Assembly: GCF_030056795.1 (NCBI RefSeq)
Contig: NZ_JASHKQ010000008.1
Span: 1 to 64,000 of the forward strand
Reading direction: 5' to 3'
DNA from: Rhodococcus sp. IEGM 1381
GTDB lineage: Bacteria > Actinomycetota > Actinomycetes > Mycobacteriales > Mycobacteriaceae
Length of the DNA: 64,000 nt
The translations under genes were made by a program, and so were the position numbers. The notes beneath the pieces are model-generated. The model searched no databases. It saw only the letters and a list, made by a program, of their open reading frames with translations, and had not been told where the DNA came from. Below are positions 1-9,251 of this stretch, in pieces (the first letter of the stretch is position 1; each line of letters starts with the position of its first letter).

Positions 1-44
1 ATTGCAAACATCCCTAATGATCAGGCACGTTGCAACCACCGCTC

Positions 45-100
45 GAATCCGCCCGTAGCCTGCTACGAATTTCTACTCACATGCGCGTAGCGCTCAATCG
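45..100. repeat. Half copy of a palindromic intergenic element at the DUF2252 stop codon
   Basis: The stretch contains GTAG-CCTG-CTAC followed by GAATTTCTACTCACATGC. The right arm of the long hairpin at 21997-22070 reads very similarly (CTACGAACTTCCGCTCACGTGC). Here the left arm is not complementary, so only half of the element is present. It overlaps the DUF2252 stop codon at 77-79. Probably a degenerate member of a dispersed terminator-like repeat; this is inferred from two copies only. Confidence 0.45.
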
Positions 101-1474
101 CTCCCAATCGGCTTCGGTTTGATCTGCATACAGCCGCGCGAATCGGCCCAATGCGAGGTCGAGTTCATCGGAATCGCCCGTGTATCCCGAGATCATCGAC
201 GCGCCGCTCGTGCGGGCATGTCCCTTGGCCAGGAGGCGTCCAACCACTCGCGCGTAGTCGACGAGAGCAGGCGCGTCGATCGACGAGAGATCGATCGTCC
301 CCTTCATGTTGCGGAACTGCCGCACGTAGTACTGCCGGCCGGCGATGGTGGTCCATCCGAGCAACGGATCGCTGACCGTCTGTAGATCCTGTTGATACTC
401 GACGACACGTTGCCCCTGGTGATCGTGCCAGGCCGATTCTCCGTGCACGTACGGTGCGAGCACCGATCGTCTGGCCTGCTTGAGCTGCAGGAACACCACA
501 TCGTCCTCGCTGGTGCCCTCGAGTAGCGCGACGTACGCCCGAAGCCCGACACTGCCGACTCCGACGACGCGATGCGCGACGTCGATCAGCGTGTATCCCC
601 CCAGCACCCGACGCCAATGCGGGGTGAGGGTGAGCAGGTATTCGTCCAGCCCGACGGCGAGGAGCTCTTCGTCCTTCGCCGAGATACGCGTCGTGATAAG
701 CGGCTCCTCCACGATCCTGCGCTTGCCCTCGTGCTCCTCGGTGAATCGAGGTAACACGCGGTCACTGGTGCGTCGACGCGCTTTCTTGGTGGCGCGCTTG
801 ATCTCTTTGCGCAACGATCCGGCAGTGGCGTCCCGTTGCAATTTCTCCGCCGTCAGACGCTGGAACGAACGTGACATCAGCGGCTCGTCCGCCAGCCTGG
901 CCACCTCGATCCGATACGAGGACACACAGGCGGTGACGGCATCGCGGCACTGATCCTCGCTGCGTCCGTTCTGCCGCCCGGCCACCCAGATGCTGGCGGC
1001 GAGGCGTCGTAGATCCCACTCCCAGGCTCCCGGATGCGCCTCGTCGAAATCGTTGAGGTCGATGACGAGGTCACGTTCCGGTGAGGCGTAGAAGCCGAAG
1101 TTGCCGAGGTGGGCATCGCCGCTGATCACCGGGTTGATCCCGGTCGAGGGCAGCATCGCGACGTCCCGAGCCATGACGATGGCCGTTCCGCGCAGAAATC
1201 CGTAGGGGGATTCGGCCATCCGCTCGAGGCGAGTAGGGATCAACCATTCGATTCGACCCTGGTGCGAGTACTCGATCTGTTTGACCGGGTCGGGGCGATC
1301 GTGTGGCGCTGTCCACTCCCCGAGCGAGGCGATCGGCACCTTCTCGCGCAGGCGTCGACCCAGTTCGTACCGTTCGGCCCGGGGGAGCGGCCGAGCGCGT
1401 AGCGATGCGTACGGTGCGCCGTCGACCCCTACCGAGTCGGTGACGACGGTGTGACCTTTTCCGGAGCCGGACAT
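77..1474 (-). CDS. DUF2252 family protein (kinase-like fold)
   Basis: A 465-residue protein with the hallmarks of the DUF2252 family: GDAHLGNFG at about residues 119-127 and DLNDFDE at 139-145. These resemble the catalytic-loop His and metal-binding Asp of aminoglycoside-phosphotransferase/kinase folds. The substrate is unknown. No signal peptide or membrane segment is seen. It is the last gene of a minus-strand run (flavin reductase, AbrB, siderophore-interacting protein, DUF2252), 22 bp after its neighbour, so probably co-transcribed. Family call is firm; a phosphotransferase activity is only an inference from the fold. Confidence 0.9.
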   Translation of the reverse strand: MSGSGKGHTVVTDSVGVDGAPYASLRARPLPRAERYELGRRLREKVPIASLGEWTAPHDRPDPVKQIEYSHQGRIEWLIPTRLERMAESPYGFLRGTAIVMARDVAMLPSTGINPVISGDAHLGNFGFYASPERDLVIDLNDFDEAHPGAWEWDLRRLAASIWVAGRQNGRSEDQCRDAVTACVSSYRIEVARLADEPLMSRSFQRLTAEKLQRDATAGSLRKEIKRATKKARRRTSDRVLPRFTEEHEGKRRIVEEPLITTRISAKDEELLAVGLDEYLLTLTPHWRRVLGGYTLIDVAHRVVGVGSVGLRAYVALLEGTSEDDVVFLQLKQARRSVLAPYVHGESAWHDHQGQRVVEYQQDLQTVSDPLLGWTTIAGRQYYVRQFRNMKGTIDLSSIDAPALVDYARVVGRLLAKGHARTSGASMISGYTGDSDELDLALGRFARLYADQTEADWERLSATRM

Positions 1475-1496
1475 GTGAGATCACACTAATCGAGCG

Positions 1497-2333
1497 CTAC
1501 GGGGCGGCTTTACCGAACTTCCAGTATCCGGTGAAGCAGATCTGCGACTTGGGCACGGAACGCTCGTTCACCAGGTACCGGCGCAGGCCCGTCGCCAGTC
1601 CCTGTTCACCCGCCACGTAGACGAAGGGATCCACGTCCGGAAGCTCGGCCTTCTGCACCGCAGCCAACGCAGCCTCGCCCGGCTTGGCAAGGTGGTGCGG
1701 GCGCACGATCCACTCGATCTCGACGCCTGCCTGCATGTCCTGCTTCGCAATGTCGGCCTCGGTGGGGACTTCGATGAACGCCTTGGCCAGTACGTCTTCC
1801 GGCAACGACCGCAGAATGCCGAGAATGGCCGGGGCCGCACTCTCGCCGCCGACGAGCAACTGCCAGCTCGATCGTCCGTCCACGGTGTGGATGCGCCCTT
1901 CGTCGAAGATCGCGACGCGATCGCCCGGAGCGGCCTTCTGGGCCCACGCCGACGCGGGGCCACTGCCACCGCCCGTCCCTCCACTCCCGTGCACCACGAA
2001 GTCCACATCCAGCTCCGGGCCGTCGCCGTGCTCGCCCTGTCCCGCAGCCCGGTACCGGCTGATGGTGTAGTTGCGGACCACTGGCCTGGTGTCCTTGGAG
2101 AACGCCAGATACTGCGCGTACCAGAGCATCGAAGTAGCGCTGGGAACGCGCGGCTCGTCCTGGCCCGGCTGCGGCAGAAACAGGCGAAACCAATGGTCGT
2201 AGCCCATGTAACGGAAGTTCGACAACGAATCGCCGCCGAGGGTGACCCGGATGAAGCTGGGGCTGAGTCGGTCGCTTTCGAGCACGGTGAGGCGGTAGAA
2301 AGCGGGCGTGTCCGGCTTGAGGTACTTGCTCAT
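1497..2333 (-). CDS. Siderophore-interacting protein / ferric-siderophore reductase
   Basis: A 278-residue cytoplasmic flavoprotein of the SIP family, which uses NAD(P)H to reduce ferric siderophores and release iron. The FAD-binding RNYTISRY motif (RxYT type) lies at about residues 87-94. The SIP dinucleotide-binding half follows, with VGGESAAPAI near 161-170 and a YVAGEQG motif near the C-terminus. Length is normal for the family. It lies 51 bp downstream of the AbrB-like gene on the same strand. No iron box was identified in the short upstream gap. Confidence 0.9.
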   Translation of the reverse strand: MSKYLKPDTPAFYRLTVLESDRLSPSFIRVTLGGDSLSNFRYMGYDHWFRLFLPQPGQDEPRVPSATSMLWYAQYLAFSKDTRPVVRNYTISRYRAAGQGEHGDGPELDVDFVVHGSGGTGGGSGPASAWAQKAAPGDRVAIFDEGRIHTVDGRSSWQLLVGGESAAPAILGILRSLPEDVLAKAFIEVPTEADIAKQDMQAGVEIEWIVRPHHLAKPGEAALAAVQKAELPDVDPFVYVAGEQGLATGLRRYLVNERSVPKSQICFTGYWKFGKAAP

Positions 2334-2384
2334 TTCGCAGAGGTTAGCCGACCCTAATCAGTGATGGGGTTGCGTCGATTTCTC

Positions 2385-3449
2385 TCAGTCGGTCCTGCCG
2401 CGTCGGTAGCGCTGGACCACCTTGGCTCCGACGGGTACTGCGAACAACATCATGAAGACCCGGATGACCTGTGCCGCGACGACGAACGTCACGTTTGCGC
2501 CGGTCGAGGCAGCGATGGCAAGTACCGCGTAGACCCCGCCTGGAGTGGTCGCGAGGTAGCCCTCGTATCCGCTCGTCCCCGTTGCCGACGCCAACCACAA
2601 TCCGAGCATCGCGCAGCCGACCGTGACGGCGATGATCAACATCAGCGATGCAGGCAGCACCCGTGAGATCGACTTGAGGCTGGCGACGGTGAAGCGCAGT
2701 CCGGCCTGCCATCCGATGACGATGTACGCGGCCCACAGCGACAGCGTCGGGACGGACGCGTCGAAGGAGAAACCCAGGACGTCGGCGCCGGTAGCGATTA
2801 TCAGCGGGCCCAACAACGCCGGGGCCGGGAATCTCAGAGCAGTCGCGAGCAGCACGCCGACCCCGCCGCAGACCAGCACGAAGGCCAGATCCACGTACAG
2901 CGGAGCTCCGGAATCGGCAAGCATCGTCGACTGCCCGGGCTGCGCACGGAACACCAACGTCGACACCAGGGGCAGGGTGGTCGTGACCAGAACGACGCGC
3001 ATGTACTGCACCACCGCGACGACCCGTTCGTCGCCGCCGAGTTCCTGGGTGATCGCCACCAGGCCCGATGCGCCGCCTGCGACCAGTGCCAGCGAGCCGG
3101 TCAGCGAATCGATGTCCTTGCGTAGGCCGAGCAGCGCACCGGCGGCGATGGACAACACGAGCGTGCCCACGCACGCCAGCACCACCGGAATCCAGGCGTC
3201 GCCGAGTGAGGTCAACGTGTCGCGCTGTACGAGTGTCCCGATCTCGACGCCCAATACGGCTTGAGCGATCATGCCGAGTCGGCGCGGCAGCGGTGCGCGT
3301 TCGGTGCCGGTGGTGGGTGCCCAACCGGCAAGCGCGAAGATCACCGCCACCAGCAGAGCAACGAACAGCGCTGCCGACGGAACCCCCAGGGAGTCCGCGC
3401 CGACCGTCAGTCCGACAGTGACGGCAATCAGCAGCAGCCAGCGAATCAA
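2385..3449 (-). CDS. AbrB family (PF05145-type) integral membrane protein
   Basis: A 354-residue very hydrophobic protein with roughly ten membrane segments arranged as two similar halves. This is the pattern of the AbrB duplication family, historically misnamed ammonia monooxygenase. GGASGL near residue 145 is typical of the first repeat. Function is not established; family members are described as regulators or transporters. The start codon overlaps the stop of the upstream flavin reductase by 4 bp (ATGA), which indicates translational coupling. Confidence 0.8.
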   Translation of the reverse strand: MIRWLLLIAVTVGLTVGADSLGVPSAALFVALLVAVIFALAGWAPTTGTERAPLPRRLGMIAQAVLGVEIGTLVQRDTLTSLGDAWIPVVLACVGTLVLSIAAGALLGLRKDIDSLTGSLALVAGGASGLVAITQELGGDERVVAVVQYMRVVLVTTTLPLVSTLVFRAQPGQSTMLADSGAPLYVDLAFVLVCGGVGVLLATALRFPAPALLGPLIIATGADVLGFSFDASVPTLSLWAAYIVIGWQAGLRFTVASLKSISRVLPASLMLIIAVTVGCAMLGLWLASATGTSGYEGYLATTPGGVYAVLAIAASTGANVTFVVAAQVIRVFMMLFAVPVGAKVVQRYRRGRTD

Positions 3450-4033
3450 GAAGGTCGCTCGATCTCACGAACCTCGGGCGGCAAGCCCCACTCGGTGCGG
3501 CCGAGACGACTGAGCGGAGCAATGGCCTCGAACTCGGGCAGGCCGTCGTCGGCGAGGAATTCGGGACGTATCGACAGCGCGACGACGGTGCCCATGACGA
3601 CGAAGCAGTTGCCCACCTCGACGACGCGATGCAGCCTCGCTTCGATGGCGATCGGTGCGGCTGCCACTCGCGGCGGCGTCACGATCGCACTGGGTTCGCT
3701 CTCGATGCCGACAGCCTCGAACTCGCTGACACCGTGATCGAAGCTCGCCGAGCTGTCGTTGACCTGATCCACCAACGGTGCCGTCGCCAGATTGACGACG
3801 AACTCGCCGGTGGCCTCGATGTTGCGCAGACTGTCCTTTCGGCTCACCGACGTGAATTGCACGACCGGCGGCTCCACCGACGAGACCGTGAAGAAGCTGT
3901 AGGGCGCGAGGTTCGCCACACCGTCGGCGGACACGGTGGACACCCACGCGATGGGCCTGGGCACCACCGACGCAGTCAGGAGCTGGTAGAAGCGACGTGG
4001 GGTGACCTCATCGGGTCGGAAGACTGTACGCAC
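3446..4033 (-). CDS. Flavin reductase family protein (FMN-binding split barrel)
   Basis: A 195-residue protein of the flavin-reductase-like family. The N-terminal [14 protein letters not shown] and the following [12 protein letters not shown] segment (about residues 25-50) are the FMN-binding signature of this family. It probably reduces or binds FMN; the partner oxygenase is unknown. It starts at GTG 4033, preceded by GAGGG. It is divergent from menD with about 60 bp between the two starts, so both promoters must lie there. First gene of the minus-strand cluster. Confidence 0.85.
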   Translation of the reverse strand: MRTVFRPDEVTPRRFYQLLTASVVPRPIAWVSTVSADGVANLAPYSFFTVSSVEPPVVQFTSVSRKDSLRNIEATGEFVVNLATAPLVDQVNDSSASFDHGVSEFEAVGIESEPSAIVTPPRVAAAPIAIEARLHRVVEVGNCFVVMGTVVALSIRPEFLADDGLPEFEAIAPLSRLGRTEWGLPPEVREIERPS

Positions 4034-4095
4034 CCCTCAATACTGTCAAAGCCCGGTTGCGGCGGCCGACCGGAGCATCTGACACTCTGGAAACT

Positions 4096-5706
4096 GTGAA
4101 CCCGTCCACCGCTCAGGCCACTGCTGTCGTCGACGAACTGGCGCGCAGCGGGATCGAAGACGTCGTGCTCTGCCCCGGCTCGCGGAACGCCCCGCTGGCG
4201 TTCGCGTTGCAGGAAGCCGATTCGGCCGGACGTCTGCGGTTGCACATGCGTATCGACGAGCGGACCGCCGGATTTCTGGCCATCGGACTGAGCCTGGGCA
4301 GCGGCCAACCCGTACCGGTGGTGATGACGTCGGGAACGGCGGTGGCCAACCTCGGGCCCGCCGTACTCGAAGCGAACTACGCCCGCATCCCGTTGATCGT
4401 CATCAGCGCCAACCGGCCGTACGAGATGCTCGGTACCGGAGCCAATCAGACCATCGAGCAGCTCGGCCTGTTCGGATCCCAGGTTCGCGCGACCATCAGC
4501 CTCGGGCTCGCCGAGGAAGGTCCGAAGCAGAACAGTCAGTGGCGCAGCGCGGTCTCCCGCGTCATCGCGGCAGCCCGCGGCGCGCGGTCCGGCAACGCCG
4601 GGCCGGTGCAATTCGACATCCCCTTGCGTGAGCCCCTCGTGCCTGGAATCGGCGATTCGGCCGGCCGTCCCGAGGGTCGGCCCGGTGGGGTGCCGTGGAC
4701 GTCGACCACCCAGGCGACACTCGACGTGCCGGTCGAGCTGGACCTGACAATCGACACCGTGGTCGTCTCCGGGCACGGCGGCGGCGTCCGTCCGGAGCTC
4801 GCCGGCTTGCCGACAGTCGCCGAGCCGACCGCGCCGCTGCACGGAATTGCGTTGCACCCCTTGGCGCTTGCTCAGTTGAAACCGCGTCAGGCCGTCATCA
4901 CCGGTCGTCCGACACTGCACCGACAGGTCTCGGCGCTCCTGGCCGACCCCGCCGTCGACGTCATCGCGCTCACCACCGGGCCGCGTTGGCCCGACGTCTC
5001 GGGCAACGTATTGGCCACCGGCACTCGAGCGGTCACCACCGGTGCGCCCGACCCCGCCTGGATCGCCCGTTGCGCCACTCTGTCCGATAAGGCCGAACTG
5101 GCTGTGCACGAACAACTTCGAGAGCATGCCAAGCCGACGGGGTTGCACGTGGCCGACGTCGTGATGTCCGCGTTGGAGCCCGGAGACCAGCTGGTGCTCG
5201 GAGCGTCAAACCCCGTGCGCGACGCGGCCCTGGTCTCGACTCCGATCCCGGACGTGAAAGTTTTGTCCAACCGCGGCGTTGCCGGCATCGACGGCACCGT
5301 CTCGACGGCCATCGGTGCCGCGATGGCCGGAAAGCGGCGCACCATAGCGCTTCTCGGGGACCTGACGTTTCTGCACGACGCAGCGGGCATGCTCATCGGA
5401 ACCGGCGAGCCGCGTCCTGACGATCTGACGATCGTGGTCGCCAACGACGACGGCGGTGGCATCTTCGAGCTGCTCGAGCAGGGGGATCCGCAGTATGCGG
5501 GCGTGTTCGAGCGAGTATTCGGTACGCCACACGGAATGGATCTCGGAGCGTTGTGCGCGGCCTACCGCGTGGAGCATCGCTTGGTCGAGTTGTCGGAGCT
5601 GGCAACCGAACTCACCGCGCATGCCGTGGGAATCAGGGTGTTGGAAGTGACCACGGAGCGATCGGGATTGCGGGATCTGCACGCGGCAATCCGCGCCCGG
5701 CTGTAG
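4096..5706 (+). CDS. menD: MenD, SEPHCHC synthase
   Basis: A 536-residue thiamine-diphosphate enzyme that joins 2-oxoglutarate to isochorismate, the first committed step of menaquinone synthesis. SRNAP (29-33) and DERTAGF (54-60, containing the ThDP-activating Glu) are at the N-terminus. GDLTFLHD (about 420) and NDDGGGIF (about 450), the ThDP/Mg site, are in the C-terminal domain. I chose GTG 4096 (VNPSTAQ) over an upstream in-frame start because menD alignments from memory begin here. A methyltransferase gene follows 15 bp downstream. Confidence 0.96.
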   Translation: MNPSTAQATAVVDELARSGIEDVVLCPGSRNAPLAFALQEADSAGRLRLHMRIDERTAGFLAIGLSLGSGQPVPVVMTSGTAVANLGPAVLEANYARIPLIVISANRPYEMLGTGANQTIEQLGLFGSQVRATISLGLAEEGPKQNSQWRSAVSRVIAAARGARSGNAGPVQFDIPLREPLVPGIGDSAGRPEGRPGGVPWTSTTQATLDVPVELDLTIDTVVVSGHGGGVRPELAGLPTVAEPTAPLHGIALHPLALAQLKPRQAVITGRPTLHRQVSALLADPAVDVIALTTGPRWPDVSGNVLATGTRAVTTGAPDPAWIARCATLSDKAELAVHEQLREHAKPTGLHVADVVMSALEPGDQLVLGASNPVRDAALVSTPIPDVKVLSNRGVAGIDGTVSTAIGAAMAGKRRTIALLGDLTFLHDAAGMLIGTGEPRPDDLTIVVANDDGGGIFELLEQGDPQYAGVFERVFGTPHGMDLGALCAAYRVEHRLVELSELATELTAHAVGIRVLEVTTERSGLRDLHAAIRARL

Positions 5707-5721
5707 CAGCGGTCCAAGACC

Positions 5722-6453
5722 GTGCCCGACGACATTTTCGAGCATCCGCGGCTGACGGCCATCTACGATGTGCTCGAGGGTGATCGCTCCGACCTGGACG
5801 TGTACGTGTCGGCGGCCCTGGATACTCAGGCCCGGGATGCACTGGATATCGGCTGCGGCACAGGAAGTTTGGCGCTGCTCCTCGCCTCTCGCGGGATAGT
5901 GGTGACCGCACTCGACCCAGCGGCTGGGTCACTGGACGTGGCCCGACGCAAACCGGGTGCCGAACAGATTCGGTGGGTTCAGGGGTATGCCGAGGACATA
6001 CCGGAGCTCCAGGTCGATCTGGTGACGATAACGGGCAACGTGGCGCAGGCCATCGTCGACGACGACGCGTGGTCGCGCACGCTGGCGCGAATCCACGACG
6101 TACTGCGTCCGGACGGATCTCTGGTGTTCGAGACTCGCATTCCCGCACGCACTGCCTGGACCGAGTGGAACAGGCGAGATTCTTTCTCGGTGCGCGATAT
6201 TCCAGGTGTGGGCCGGGTCGAAAGCTGGGTGGAGACCACCGGGGTCGACGGGCCCCTCGTCAGCTTTCGGTGGACCTACGTCTTTGCCGGCGACGGGGAA
6301 GTTCTGACCTCGGATTCGACGGTGCGTTTCCGCGAGCGTGAGGAGCTCGAAAGCGCGCTCGTCGAGCACGGATTCACGGTCGCCGACATCCGCGATGCTC
6401 CCGACCGGCCTGGCCGCGAAATGATCTTCTACGCGCGACCGGCCATGTCCTGA
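5722..6453 (+). CDS. Class I SAM-dependent methyltransferase
   Basis: A 243-residue protein with SAM-binding motif I DIGCGTGSL at residues 42-50 and a following acidic strand end (ALDPAAGSLDVAR). GNVAQAI sits near residue 110 and a post-I motif follows. It begins at GTG 5722, 15 bp after menD, so the two may be co-transcribed. It is distinct from MenG, encoded elsewhere in the window. Substrate unknown. The last 25 bp overlap the 3' end of the convergent small membrane gene. Confidence 0.85.
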   Translation: MPDDIFEHPRLTAIYDVLEGDRSDLDVYVSAALDTQARDALDIGCGTGSLALLLASRGIVVTALDPAAGSLDVARRKPGAEQIRWVQGYAEDIPELQVDLVTITGNVAQAIVDDDAWSRTLARIHDVLRPDGSLVFETRIPARTAWTEWNRRDSFSVRDIPGVGRVESWVETTGVDGPLVSFRWTYVFAGDGEVLTSDSTVRFREREELESALVEHGFTVADIRDAPDRPGREMIFYARPAMS

Positions 6454-6662
6454 GAAAGTTCCTGATTCAGTCGCTTGTGCGAGAAGTACGCCTGTACGAC
6501 CCAATATGCAAAGCAGCCCATCAGGATCAGCGGTATCCAGAAATCATGACCGTAGTCGCCGTCCACCGCCGACCAGACGGCGTTGACTGCTGAAACGACC
6601 ATGAGCAGCGCCAAGCCGAACAGCCGAACACCGAACGGGATGCGATTCTTCGACGACCACAT
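6429..6662 (-). CDS. Small two-helix membrane protein
   Basis: A 77-residue protein with two predicted membrane helices (about 10-30 and 41-60) and a charged C-terminal tail. The start is fixed by AAGGAG five bases before ATG 6662; a longer in-frame version starting further upstream lacks such a site. No recognised domain. It overlaps the 3' end of the convergent methyltransferase by 25 bp. Confidence 0.7.
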   Translation of the reverse strand: MWSSKNRIPFGVRLFGLALLMVVSAVNAVWSAVDGDYGHDFWIPLILMGCFAYWVVQAYFSHKRLNQELSQDMAGRA

Positions 6663-6793
6663 GGTTACTCCTTTTCCGGTACGGGGTTCGTCCCGACCGT
6701 TGTTGTGTGGGGGCGATGACATCTTCATCGCGGAAAGATCCGGTTTCGAGCGCCGCCGTCCGCAGCGTGAAACCGTTTGCAGCGGAGGGGGTT

Positions 6794-8182
6794 CTATGCC
6801 CGATGTGTCCGGACGACGTGACCGACTCTAAGCACGCCGGCTGGATCGTGGTCCTCGGCGAGTGCCGCCAGTCGTTCGGTCGTGTCTTCGTCGTAGCACC
6901 GCGCCAACCCCTCGGGATCGGCTGCGGGTGAGAAGTTGGGGAGCTCTCGTCCGGTCGACCACGGTGCCATCGCGTCCATGACTGCCGCCGAGTGCACAGG
7001 CACAGCGTCGGCCACCGCCGGGGCGAGGACACCGATCAACAGCAGAGAGTAGGCCGCTGTGCGATGACAGAACGCGCTCGGCCGATCAGACCTCGACAAG
7101 GCTCCGCCCAACAGTCGCACCTCGGTGATGGCCTGGGGTGATCCCGAATCCGGTCCTGCGGCCGCCAGCAGCGTCTCGACACCGTCGACTGTCAGATCCG
7201 ACAGCACGGTGTGCCGCTCGTGGGCGGGCATCGGATCGACCGGATCGGAATGGACACTTCGGATCTCGGAATACGGCGTCGGTCCGATGGTGTCGACTAT
7301 CGGCTCGGCCACCGCCCGTATCGGAGCCAGGGTGCGCTCTGCGCGCTGCTGATCGGTCAGCGTTGCATAGCGGACAGCAACGGTGAATTTCCCGGCCAGC
7401 GGCGGCGGGACGTCCGGGATGTCCGGTAACTGCAAGAACGCGATGGAGGTATTCGCATCGGTCGGGAGGTTCGCGGACCACTGCTGCCACGCGCGCAGTA
7501 CCGACGCTGCATCGGCACCGTCGAAATACAGTGCACCACCGTAGAAGTGCGCGATCGGCAGCAGTTCGATCTCGACCTCGGTCACGATTCCCAGAGTGCC
7601 CTTGCCGCCGCACAGCCCCCAGAACAGGTCGGGATGTTCGACGGGGGTGACGTGCAGTTGTTCACCGGTTCCGATGACCAGATCGAACGACCGGACCCGG
7701 TCCGAGGCCAGTCCGACCGACCGCGCCAAGGGTCCGACACCGCCGCCGGTGAGGAACCCGACAACGCCGACGTCGGGGGCCGATCCGACGATGGGAGCCA
7801 AGCAGTGGGGTGCGGCCAGATCGATGACCTCTTGCCAGCGGACACCCGCGCCGATCCGTGCCGTTCGAGCCTGCGCGTCCACAGTGCACCCGTTCAACGC
7901 AGACGTCAGCACCAGGATCGACGACTCGTCGATCGGCAGCGCGCCGTGGCCGGTCGAGGCAACTGCGACGGTGAACCCGTACGCGGCTGCGACGCGCATC
8001 GTCGCGCTCACATCGGCTGCCGTCGTCGCGACCACCACCGCGCGCGGCGCGACAGGAATATCCAATCGCCATGGGGTCGCCCTGTCGTAGCCCGGCTCTC
8101 CCGGACCGGCAACGATGCCGGTGACGGCGTCGCGCAGGGCAGGTGTCGGATCGGTTCCGGGTGGTGCGTCGAGAATGCTCAC
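6794..8182 (-). CDS. FAD-binding oxidoreductase, berberine-bridge-enzyme type
   Basis: A 462-residue flavoprotein of the PCMH/BBE family. The p-loop ASTGHGALP (about 75-83) contains the His79 that usually carries FAD covalently. GGGVGPLARSVGLASD near 146-161 is the second pyrophosphate-binding segment. The C-terminal YDEDTTERL...DPAGVLRVG segment resembles the BBE C-terminal domain. Substrate unknown; relatives oxidise alcohols, sugars or alkaloids. It is downstream of, and on the same strand as, a LysR regulator after a 115-bp gap, and is a likely target of one of the two LysR proteins. Confidence 0.85.
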   Translation of the reverse strand: MSILDAPPGTDPTPALRDAVTGIVAGPGEPGYDRATPWRLDIPVAPRAVVVATTAADVSATMRVAAAYGFTVAVASTGHGALPIDESSILVLTSALNGCTVDAQARTARIGAGVRWQEVIDLAAPHCLAPIVGSAPDVGVVGFLTGGGVGPLARSVGLASDRVRSFDLVIGTGEQLHVTPVEHPDLFWGLCGGKGTLGIVTEVEIELLPIAHFYGGALYFDGADAASVLRAWQQWSANLPTDANTSIAFLQLPDIPDVPPPLAGKFTVAVRYATLTDQQRAERTLAPIRAVAEPIVDTIGPTPYSEIRSVHSDPVDPMPAHERHTVLSDLTVDGVETLLAAAGPDSGSPQAITEVRLLGGALSRSDRPSAFCHRTAAYSLLLIGVLAPAVADAVPVHSAAVMDAMAPWSTGRELPNFSPAADPEGLARCYDEDTTERLAALAEDHDPAGVLRVGHVVRTHRA

Positions 8183-8232
8183 GATCGTCCTCGGTGTTGG
8201 GGATCAAGGTCGTTCCCGACGCTAAAGGTCCG

Positions 8233-8264
8233 CGTTCGGTCGAGACCACCGACTTAGCCGAACG
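8233..8264. promoter_or_regulatory. Inverted repeat between the LysR gene and the oxidoreductase
   Basis: CGTTCGG at 8233-8239 is the exact inverse complement of CCGAACG at 8258-8264, with an 18-base spacer. It lies 50-80 bp upstream of the oxidoreductase start and just past the LysR stop. It could be an operator or a weak terminator; no T-run follows on the minus strand. Confidence 0.3.
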
Positions 8265-8297
8265 TCCGAGAAGCCATAGCCGAAATGCACGAGCCGA

Positions 8298-9206
8298 TCA
8301 GACAGCGCCGGAAATGTGAACGGCCGCAGCGCCGCCGCCGTGAAGTTGCTCCAGGAAGGAGGCGAGCAGTGGTGGAATGTAGGTCGCCGAATACACGAGT
8401 GTGGCGCGCGCCAGCAGTGGTGGTTCGAGCGATAGTGCCTTTCCGCCTGCGGCGACGACAGGACGGGACATCGGTTCGGTCATGACCGCAGCGCCGACTC
8501 CGCCGGCAACCAGACCTGGAAGTGCGTTCAGGGGAATTCCCGACAACACGATCCTCGGTTCGATCGCGCTGGTCTGAAGAGCCACCAGTGCCTCGTCGCC
8601 GCCGATCGTGCGAGCACTGGTGACCATCCGCAGCGGACCCGTCGAAGCCAACTCGACGAAGTCGGCTATGTGACCCAGATTCGGAGGTAAGGCAAGTACC
8701 AATACCTGATCGGACAGCCACTCTTGTTCGAGGTCGTCGGGGGCGTCGCCGTCCAGGACGATCGCCGTCTCCACCAGGCCCGTGCGGACCGCGTCGATCG
8801 CCTCGGCCGGATCGACGATGGGAACGATGTCGATACGCGCCTCCGGGCGGGATTCGGTGAACGAAAGCACGAGATCCGGCATCACCAACCCGTACGAGAC
8901 ACCCACCGTGACAGCGAGAGTCATCGGTCCGGACCGACCCTCCCGCAAGCCGTCGACAAGCCGCTCGAGAGTGCGATGATCGACGACTGCCTGTCGCGCG
9001 AGGGGAAGGACCGCGGCACCCTCGGGAGTCAGCGCCAGTGCGTTGCCGGTGCGGTGAAACAGGGTGATTCCCAATTCGGTTTCGAGATTCTTCAGCGTTG
9101 TCGACATCGTCGGCTGGCTGACCCCCATCGCGCGTGCCGCATTGCCCAGACCCTGCTCATCGGCGATAGCGACTAGGCACTCGAGCATCGACGTGGTTAC
9201 GTTCAC
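8298..9206 (-). CDS. LysR-type transcriptional regulator
   Basis: A 302-residue regulator with an N-terminal winged helix (about residues 5-62; the recognition region includes NAARAMGVSQPTMSTTLKNLE). A periplasmic-binding-like effector domain follows. GTG 9206 is chosen because it gives the standard family length and because upstream in-frame sequence runs into the divergent LysR gene. It faces another LysR gene across only 45 bp. The oxidoreductase downstream is the probable target. The effector is unknown. Confidence 0.88.
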   Translation of the reverse strand: MNVTTSMLECLVAIADEQGLGNAARAMGVSQPTMSTTLKNLETELGITLFHRTGNALALTPEGAAVLPLARQAVVDHRTLERLVDGLREGRSGPMTLAVTVGVSYGLVMPDLVLSFTESRPEARIDIVPIVDPAEAIDAVRTGLVETAIVLDGDAPDDLEQEWLSDQVLVLALPPNLGHIADFVELASTGPLRMVTSARTIGGDEALVALQTSAIEPRIVLSGIPLNALPGLVAGGVGAAVMTEPMSRPVVAAGGKALSLEPPLLARATLVYSATYIPPLLASFLEQLHGGGAAAVHISGAV

Positions 9207-9208
9207 TG

Positions 9209-9218
9209 CACAATTGTG
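9209..9218. promoter_or_regulatory. Palindromic operator candidate between two divergent LysR genes
   Basis: CACAATTGTG is a perfect 10-bp palindrome, 3 bp from one LysR start (GTG 9206) and 33 bp from the other (ATG 9252). A second TTGTG follows at about 9224-9228. Its position in a 45-bp shared divergent promoter region suggests an autoregulatory site for one or both regulators. Confidence 0.45.
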
Positions 9219-9251
9219 ATCGGTTGTGTACGACGACGACAGGGGGACCCT